Source: Geosiphon pyriformis (taxonomy: Eukaryota; Glomeromycota; Glomeromycetes; Archaeosporales; Geosiphonaceae). From it: 13,824 bases of DNA. The DNA is taken from positions 527,214 through 541,037 of the forward strand of contig JAAOMT010000239.1 in assembly GCA_016748015.1 (NCBI GenBank), read 5' to 3'. The notes beneath the pieces were generated by a model. It did not search any database, was not told the DNA's origin, and saw only the letters and a program-made list of their open reading frames with translations. Both the position numbers and the translations under genes were made by a program. Every line of letters starts with the position of its first letter. The stretch's first letter is position 1. Positions 8,555-13,824 of the stretch are shown here, one piece after another.

Positions 8555-8690
8555 AACAGCAATAACAGAGCCAACAGTGGTCTCATAATCGAAGAACGGT
8601 TTTGATTTATCATACTAAATGGTAAAAAACTTTTTTCGAAAAAACTTTTGACTCTTTTTCGGGAATTTTGGACGAAGGAGAGAAAGAAGT
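8551..8690 (-). promoter_or_regulatory. LINE-A 5' UTR with a short uORF abutting ORF1
   Basis: Upstream of ORF1 on the minus strand lies about 135 nt that is richer in G+C than the flank, starting with a pyrimidine tract and containing the 14-bp palindrome TTTTTTCGAAAAAA (8631-8644). An ATG at 8613-8611 opens a 20-codon frame whose TGA (8553-8551) overlaps the ORF1 ATG (8554-8552) as ATGA. Internal promoters in the 5' UTR are usual for LINEs, but no specific core element can be proven. Confidence 0.4.
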
Positions 8691-8721
8691 TTTTTTATTT
8701 TTCTTTTTAGTTCTTTATTTT

Positions 8722-8895
8722 TACAATTATTATTATTATTATTTTTTTTTTTTTATAAAATTTTTTTATTTTTTTAATAATACATAAATTATAGATTTTT
8801 TTAAGTAATAATAAGCAAATTACTAAATTATATATATTAAAAAAATGAATTTTTTTCTGTTTTTTAATTAATAAAATTTTTAAACAAATATTTAA
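8722..8895 (+). repeat. AT-rich dispersed block, copy B
   Basis: Collinear with 1689-1853. The core at 8807-8845 reads AATAATAAGCAAATTAC, then TAAATTATATATATT, differing from copy A at one base within this core. The two copies sit in the same orientation on opposite sides of LINE-A. Confidence 0.65.
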
Positions 8896-9077
8896 TTAAT
8901 TCAAACATATTTAAAATTTAAAATTTTAGTAATATAAATTTATTTTTCATATTTATAACAAAATCTGCTTTGAATTAATAAAAGAAAAATAACCAAATTT
9001 ATTAAAAAACCAATTTTAATAATAATAGACTTAATTAATTTAAACAAATTTTAAAACTTGGACTTAAATAAACTAAA

Positions 9078-9091
9078 TTTTTTTTTTTTTT
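9078..9091 (-). repeat. poly(A) tail of LINE-B
   Basis: T14 on the plus strand, i.e. A14 after CACTCATTAAAAGTGG on the minus strand. It marks the 3' end of the second LINE; the eight-base AAAAGTGG between the shared terminus and the tail is absent from LINE-A. Confidence 0.75.
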
Positions 9092-9183
9092 CCACTTTTA
9101 ATGAGTGAAGCCCAATTGCTATCTAATACATAGAGTCAAACTAAGTGACCCAAACTAAATGCAATTTACACACTTAGTACATA

Positions 9184-9206
9184 TGACTAGCCACTCAAGC
9201 CAGTCA
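9184..9206 (-). promoter_or_regulatory. conserved 3' UTR stem-loop of LINE-B
   Basis: In transcript sense the arms are TGACTGGCT and GGCTAGTCA with loop TGAGT, nine consecutive pairs including two G-U. It lies 8 nt after the inferred ORF2 stop (9217-9215) and 84 nt before the shared terminus, matching LINE-A in position, size and loop. Confidence 0.75.
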
Positions 9207-9214
9207 AGGCAACA

Positions 9215-12200
9215 CTACACATCTATAATGACACTAACAACACCACCTAGACCAGAAAAAAACAGTATGGCAAATAATGACCAAAGCTAACAGCAAATAA
9301 TTTGACCATACCAAGCATTCTAACCACTCCACCCAATAATATAGAAGAAACAACACAAAACAGACCAGAAACAACTCTACTATCATCAACTAAACCAGCC
9401 TTCTCCATCCGCATCCTGTGCTCAGACCTTATCAACCATGCCCTCACACAATGTAAATCAGCTACAAACCTAACAAAATTGACAATTTCACCAATGGCCT
9501 GCTTCTTATCATCAAATACACCCCAAGTCTCTTCACACTATTCATTTAGCACAAAGCCTTTACACACAATAGAATACAAACCAACATCCAAAAAACAGGC
9601 AAACAATGTCTGCAAAACAGCTGAAGACAACGAGTTACAAAGATCCACCACCAAAACCCAATGAATAAAAGTCTCAACCAGAATCTCATCATGAATAACA
9701 ACATTCCGAGGGCATGTGAAGACATAATCAGAAAATTCCACTTCATCACACAGCAGACACAATACGCCAGGATAACTCTTATCATACAGTTTTTCCGAAC
9801 AGCTACCGAAAGATGCCTGTGCACAGCCTTCATCAAATATAAGCACAAGCTCAAAGTTTTCTGACCAGTGAATCCAGTAAGCATATAAAAGTTTGGATGC
9901 CAAACTTTCGCAGTAGAAATCCAGTCTACACATCCAATTAAGTCAACAGATACCACACCCACACCAGGCCCAGCCTTCCAGTGAGCACAATTAATAGATT
10001 AAAAAATGTCTCTTACAAAGTGGTGGGCATTGTCAGAGATTGCCATGTTTTCAGCCACCAAATAATGTTCATGAACTCCTGCCAACAAAGAGAAGAAAGA
10101 TCAAGCAGCTTTCCAGCTGCCAAATTAGCCTTAATATTACCTGAAATGCCAGAATGGCTCTTAATCTTAACCCAAACCACCTTGAGATCTTTTTTCCTAA
10201 CCAAATTGAAAATATGATGTCTCTCCAACCAGCACCGATTACGAAAATCAGGCATAGCACAAGACAACTCCGACAAGCAGACATCAATAGCAGCTTGGCT
10301 ATCAATATGCAAAATCACCTGACAAGAAGAAGATACACACTCAAGAGCCAATACAACAGCCTGCAACTTAGCCAGAGTAGAGGACAATAGACCACCAACC
10401 ACAACACCAACACTCTTATCCAAAATCAGAAAATATGCAGCAGCACCACAAGTAGCATCAACTAAGCCAGCATTTCTCAAAGATTTATCAGTATACACCT
10501 CAAAGCAACTAGACCAGATATCATGCAATTCATCTTTTACCAGGAAAAACACATCAGAATCTAAAATGTTTGTATCAGCAGACTGAGCAAAACCAGCAGA
10601 ACTGGAAGCAAAAAAGCCCTGAACTAGCATAAACTCGGATGTGACCAAAAACCAGTATGGCACAAGGCCTCTTGGATCCAATCTTTTCCAACAATGAAAA
10701 GTCTTCCAATCTAACACATGGCCCCTTTTATCCAAAAGCTGATCACCAAAAGCAACCCCAAAACACTTCAGAGAGTGAACAGAATTAAAATACTCAGAAC
10801 TACCTAGAATTGATGAAAGTGGAAAACGACCTGGGCTGTGAAAGGCATTGGGAAGATTGTTAGCCAAAGAAAGCTTATTACTCAAAAAAATCTTCGCAAT
10901 CCCAGCCAAAAAGTTGTTAACCAGACTAACACACAGCTTGACAAGAAACTGCAAAGAATCCAGAAAAGCCCAACCAAGAACCTACAAGTCTAAAAACCTA
11001 TGATCAAACAAATGCTCAAGGACTCCAAAGGCATTAGAAAAGGACACTAAAGCAGCAATCTTCCCTTCAGATTGCACTTGTTCAAAAGTTTTCAAGCCAT
11101 ACAAAGAAGAGTGATATAAGGCAGCATCCGGAAAATCACGAGGCAAACCAGCTTTGGACTTAAGACTCTTCCTAACTATGACATCCCATTTGCGACAAAC
11201 ACCAGACAAAACAAAACTAAATTGAGTCTGGTAATTAACAATAGGCTGCAAGACAGCCAAGACCAAATATAAGAACTGTTTATCTGTGATGGTCTTTCTG
11301 AGCACGATGTTAACAAAAAAACGAACATCAGAGTAAGCTTTGGATACACTAGGTATAGACAAACCCTCCATAGACAAGAAGATATCCAGATAATGATGAG
11401 CTTCACTCTTTTTAGCAATCAAGATTGGCTGACCACAAATACTCAGAGAGGCAACCCTAACACTCTGGTTAATGGGAATAGCCACCATCTTATCATTATT
11501 AATAGAAATATTATTGATTTCAAAGAACTCACTGGCAATATTCAGAGCATACTGAGTAGAGGCCTGACAATTTCCAATCTAAATTGTATCATCGATGAAT
11601 GCACCAGCTGCCAAGTAAGACGTCATCCCACTCACACCTTCAACTCTGCCTGTTTTTGCAACAAACTTAGAATCAACACGGTATCCACATAAATGCTTGT
11701 GTTTTTTTACTTCACATAAGAGAGATTCATAGAAAATCCTCCATAAAAGAGGCAAAAAAACTTCACTCTGGTCCAATCCATTATGTACACTATAGTCATC
11801 TGACAAGCCAAAATCAGTCATCATCCTGTTAACCCTATCTTTGTGAATGTTTCCAAAAAATCCAATAAACCTTTTACACATTTTGATGTGCCGCAAACTA
11901 GCTCTCAAGTGAGACCAACCAACAGAATCATACATCTTCTGCATATCCTGCAAAACCAACCAAATTTCTCTATTTTTTTCAAGAGCATCCTTCACAACTA
12001 AACCAACCACAAACACTGGAGATAGTGTAGAAGTACCTCAGAGCACCAAAAAATTATCATTTCAGAGAACACCAAACTTATTACAAGCCAAAGAGATGCG
12101 ATCAGACAAAATTTTTCTGGCAGTTTCAATCAAAGCAATAGGTCGAGTGTTTGTAAGAATTCCATCCCAATCATAAGGCTTTGAGATCATTGAGACCCAC

Positions 12201-12589
12201 GCTCTTTTCCAAAAAGCAGACACCATGCCAACAGATAAGCACATATTTAGCAATACCAAAAGACATTCCAACATCTTACCACAACTATGTTTCCAAAGTT
12301 CATTGGGAATGCCAGACAAGCCAGCAGCTTTGCCATTAGGAAGACCATTAGTAACCAAAAGTAATTCATTCATGCTAATCACACTCATCACACTAAAAAA
12401 GGCATTATTTTTAACATAGACCAAAGATGCATACTGACAAGTTCAGAGATCAGACAGCACCATAGGCATCATATGCTTCCATGTCTAACCCTCTATAATC
12501 TTGTCAGCACTTAACCTGACCTTTTCCGGCTCCAATATCAACTTATCATCAACCACCAAGTGATCCAATACCATCTTTTGAAATGGCCA
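9215..12589 (-). pseudogene. LINE-B ORF2 remnant: reverse transcriptase / RNase H, decayed
   Basis: One frame runs from 12589 to about 10070. Reverse transcriptase motifs: KAAGLSGIPNELWKH near 12315, TRPIALIETARKIL near 12130, DMQKMYDSVGW near 11930, GLDQSEVFLPLLW near 11750 and FIDD at 11588-11599. RNase H: YTDKS (10481-10495), TLAKLQA (10355-10375) and HIDSQA keep two Asp, but the Glu is Lys and the last Asp is Asn. The C-terminus has CLLCDEVEFSDYVFTC near 9730-9780. Premature stops: TAG 12487, TGA 12445, TGA 12064, TGA 12040, TAG 11581, TAG 10984, TAA 10001 and TAG 9540. Frameshifts lie near 10070 (EF/HEHYLVAEN), 9795 (RK/KLYDKSYP) and 9258. After the last one, SGLGGVVSVIIDV ends at TAG 9217-9215, aligning with the end of LINE-A ORF2. 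Confidence 0.88.
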
Positions 12590-12664
12590 ATGTTACTCAT
12601 AGAATATAAGAAATATAGTATTATTAGTCAGTAGATATTAGCCAATCAGATGTAGATGTAGTAA

Positions 12665-12835
12665 ATATGGAATTCTAAGATTCTTCTTAGAAGAATTGCA
12701 AGATTCCAGGAATTTCAGGATTTTCCAACAAGGAATCATAGGATTCCAGAATTCCAGGATTCCTTTCATCAGAAATTGCAGGATTTCAGGAATTCCAGAA
12801 TTCTTGTTGCAAAGAATTGAGGAATTGAAGAATTT
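12665..12835 (+). repeat. degenerate GAATTCC/GGATTCC cluster in the LTR U3
   Basis: About 170 bp built from variants of GGAATTCC, GGATTCC and AGAATTC spaced roughly 8-12 bp apart (for example near 12665, 12700, 12740, 12760 and 12795). Because the unit is palindromic, the segment can fold on itself in many ways. It includes an open frame of low-complexity residues that is not a believable protein. Confidence 0.6.
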
Positions 12836-12843
12836 CAAATATG

Positions 12844-12851
12844 TATATATA
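12844..12851 (+). promoter_or_regulatory. TATA box of the candidate LTR
   Basis: TATATATA in a context that is not itself AT-only, about 75 bp before the AATAAA at 12922-12927. Spacing fits an LTR promoter with a short R region. Confidence 0.45.
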
Positions 12852-12957
12852 GCAGTAGCATTAGAAGCAGAAAAGACAGAATCAACACTAAGAACTCTTA
12901 GCTTAATTACCACAATCCTTAAATAAATAACTATTCAATATATCAAATTTATTCTTC

Positions 12958-12982
12958 ACTATCAACACTTCATGTTGATAGT
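12958..12982 (+). repeat. perfect 10-bp inverted repeat at the LTR end
   Basis: ACTATCAACA (12958-12967) and TGTTGATAGT (12973-12982) are perfect reverse complements separated by CTTCA. The left arm ends with the CA of the candidate LTR and the right arm begins with TG. Confidence 0.75.
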
Positions 12983-13129
12983 AATTGATACTTAACTATA
13001 CTAGAACAATAGTTCTTGATTATGGCTATTGACAGAATAGTAATTTGCAAATTGTCTTGGCTTATTTCTTATTTTCTTTTTTTATCTTTTCTTTATTTTC
13101 TTTGTTGTCTATTAACTTGATTAAAAGAT

Positions 13130-13250
13130 TTACTCTTGGAGGACTTATGGAGGAATAAAACTTAATTAAACAATACTTACTCTTGGAGAACTTATAGAAG
13201 AATAAACTTGCTTAAACAATACTTACTCTTAGAAGACTTAAAGAGAAACT
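13130..13250 (+). repeat. tandem repeat, about 2.6 copies of 46-47 bp
   Basis: Copies start at 13130, 13177 and 13223 with TTACTCTTGGAGGACTTATG, TTACTCTTGGAGAACTTATA and TTACTCTTAGAAGACTTAAA. The first two each close with TTAAACAATAC; the third is cut short. Periods are 47 and 46 bp. Confidence 0.85.
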
Positions 13251-13279
13251 GACGTCAGGAAACAGCACTGGTATACACT

Positions 13280-13373
13280 GTTACTGGAGGTTTTTGGTCT
13301 CTTTTCTTGAATGTTGTAACTGTCTGTTGGTTGCAAATTCACGTTTTCTAGAAGTAGTTGAACCTCCAATAAC
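13280..13373 (+). repeat. 13-bp inverted repeat with 68-bp loop
   Basis: GTTACTGGAGGTT (13280-13292) pairs with AACCTCCAATAAC (13361-13373) with one C/A mismatch (G-U if read on the other strand). Confidence 0.6.
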
Positions 13374-13452
13374 TGAATTTATCTTCAAATTATCTCCTAT
13401 AATTTGAACTGCTGGGCTTATAAATAGAATGGCCAATTCCTTACCAGTTACT

Positions 13453-13588
13453 TTATGTAGTTACGTTGTAGTAAATGTCAACTCTTTCCCAGGAATTGCT
13501 CATCTGAAAGCTCACTAAAAATGTGTAGTTACTTTGCTGTGAAAGTCAACTCTTCTACTGGAATCTTGTCTGTAGGCTACTCTAATGA
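13453..13588 (+). repeat. two diverged direct-repeat units of about 65 bp
   Basis: Unit 1 (from about 13453) and unit 2 (from about 13519) share TGTAGTTAC, then a TTG-rich stretch, then GTCAACTCTT, then GGAAT and a CT-rich end. Similarity is partial and interrupted by small indels. Confidence 0.5.
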
Positions 13589-13810
13589 TTGTAATAAGAA
13601 AAGAAAAGAAAAATAAAAGAAATGTAAAAGAAATAGGATTTTATCAAGGGAAACGTTTTCTATTCAGGCCTGGAGTCACTAACAGTTTACTGAAATTGGT
13701 AGCTAATCAATTTCGAAATGTTAGTTGGGTTTTGGGGATTTTCCAAGTACAATAATTAAAGAATTTGGTTTTTCGAATTATTTGATATTTATTTTTTTTT
13801 GTGTGTGTAG

Positions 13811-13824
13811 GAATGGTTCTAAGT
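13811..13824 (+). CDS. possible start of a coding exon at the window edge
   Basis: After GTGTGTGTAG the sequence reads GAATGGTTCTAAGT, i.e. ATG at 13813 with four visible codons (M-V-L-S). The preceding poly-pyrimidine tract suits a splice acceptor. Nothing about the product can be seen. Confidence 0.2.

Larger units (their letters stand above)
1979..8690 (-). mobile_element. LINE-A: nearly full-length, inactivated non-LTR retrotransposon
   Basis: Two-ORF LINE on the minus strand with endonuclease, reverse transcriptase and RNase H, an architecture typical of the I/Tad1 group. The order in transcript sense is a short 5' UTR (from about 8690), ORF1 (8554-6779), ORF2 (6779-2093), a 114-nt 3' UTR with a hairpin, and a (TAAA)n tail. 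The 3' end is placed at 1979 because CACTCGTT, the last word before the A-rich tail, is shared with LINE-B (CACTCATT). The 5' end is uncertain between about 8632 and 8695. A pyrimidine-rich CTTCTTTCTCTCC on the minus strand near 8690-8678 could mark the transcription start. No target-site duplication can be separated from the T-rich flanks. Twenty-one premature stops and one frameshift show that it cannot move by itself. Confidence 0.9.
8691..9099. other. AT-rich spacer between the two LINEs, no gene
   Basis: Nearly pure A/T with T, TTA and AAT runs; no reading frame or RNA gene is seen. It includes copy B of the dispersed AT block and ends with the T14 run that is the poly(A) tail of LINE-B. 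Confidence 0.8.
9092..12590 (-). mobile_element. LINE-B: second, diverged non-LTR retrotransposon, interrupted at its 5' side
   Basis: Same family and orientation as LINE-A but clearly diverged. Near motif A they share YDSVGW-HLR-SL--IKMC--FI-FFG-IH-DRVNR, while the connector and C-terminus differ much more. It holds the ORF2 part from just upstream of the reverse transcriptase through RNase H, the Cys-rich region and the 3' UTR; ORF1 and the endonuclease are absent from the window. Protein similarity to LINE-A continues to 12587 (PFQKMVLDHLVVDD matching LFRKVTLDHLVVDD) and stops exactly where the TG of the candidate LTR begins. It therefore looks split by insertion rather than 5'-truncated during its own insertion. 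Confidence 0.88.
12591..12967 (+). mobile_element. candidate LTR of an LTR retrotransposon (377 bp)
   Basis: Begins TGTTACTC and ends ATCAACA, so it has TG...CA ends with the short inverted TGTT/AACA. Inside, in plus orientation, are a TATA box (TATATATA, 12844-12851), a likely transcribed segment, and a polyadenylation word AATAAA (12922-12927) about 45 bp before the end, as in a U3-R-U5 layout. The left boundary coincides with the abrupt end of LINE-B similarity. The right partner LTR is outside the window, and the bases after 12967 do not look like a standard primer-binding site. The outside five bases (GCCAA left, CTTCA right) do not match, so a simple solo LTR with target duplication is not supported. 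Superfamily not determined. Confidence 0.5.
12968..13812 (+). other. non-coding leader-like region downstream of the LTR
   Basis: No reading frame of note in about 850 bp. It contains the tandem repeat at 13130-13250, a TGACGTCA palindrome at 13250-13257, an inverted repeat at 13280-13373, and two related segments at 13453-13588. It ends with a long T-rich tract and GTGTGTGTAG (13801-13810), which looks like a 3' splice acceptor, followed by ATG at 13813. It could be the internal 5' leader of the LTR element or ordinary flanking DNA; the window ends too soon to tell. Confidence 0.5.

Noticed and set aside
12638-12926. Open frames in the GAATTCC-rich segment, on either strand
   Set aside because: They encode low-complexity residues from a repeated DNA word and sit inside a candidate LTR. 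No protein feature is visible.
12591-12967. Solo LTR with target-site duplication
   Set aside because: The five flanking bases differ (GCCAA against CTTCA), so a simple solo LTR is not supported. A full element continuing to the right fits better.
13130-13250. CRISPR-like array
   Set aside because: The units are directly adjacent with no unique spacers; it is a plain tandem repeat in a eukaryotic context.
13690-13705. TTGGTAGC as a primer-binding site setting a 1.1-kb LTR
   Set aside because: The preceding bases do not end in CA, and the match to a tRNA 3' end is too short to judge.

Overview
The window looks like a gene-poor, AT-rich, transposon-dominated piece of a fungal genome, most likely an arbuscular mycorrhizal fungus (Glomeromycotina). 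Two things point there: the end of a fungal-type protoporphyrinogen oxidase gene, and non-LTR retrotransposon proteins that resemble the very abundant LINE family I remember from Rhizophagus and its relatives. The lineage call rests on recognition, not on a search.

Layout. 1-413: probably intron and/or a damaged upstream exon of the oxidase gene. 414-1124 (+): last exon of protoporphyrinogen oxidase, the only intact host coding sequence. 1125-1978: extremely AT-rich DNA with internal direct repeats. 1979 to about 8690 (- strand): a nearly full-length LINE (LINE-A) with ORF1 (RRM-like region, CCHC knuckle) and ORF2 (endonuclease, reverse transcriptase, RNase H, Cys-rich tail). It carries 21 premature in-frame stops but only one frameshift. 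About 8691-9099: AT-rich spacer sharing a block with 1689-1853. 9100-12590 (- strand): a second, diverged LINE (LINE-B). It starts just upstream of the reverse transcriptase and is cut off flush at 12590. 12591-12967: candidate LTR (TG...CA, TATA box, AATAAA), apparently inserted into LINE-B. 12968-13824: non-coding leader-like sequence with tandem and inverted repeats.

How the parts fit. In LINE-A the ORF1 stop overlaps the ORF2 start as TAATG, so ORF2 was probably translated by termination-reinitiation. Both LINEs carry, exactly 8 nt after the ORF2 stop, a 23-nt stem-loop with an identical loop and covarying stem pairs. It is a good candidate for the RNA structure that the reverse transcriptase recognised at the 3' end. 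Both elements are dead, killed mainly by C-to-T / G-to-A type changes. The strongest new observation is the covarying 3' hairpin, followed by the TAATG coupling and the transition-driven decay pattern.
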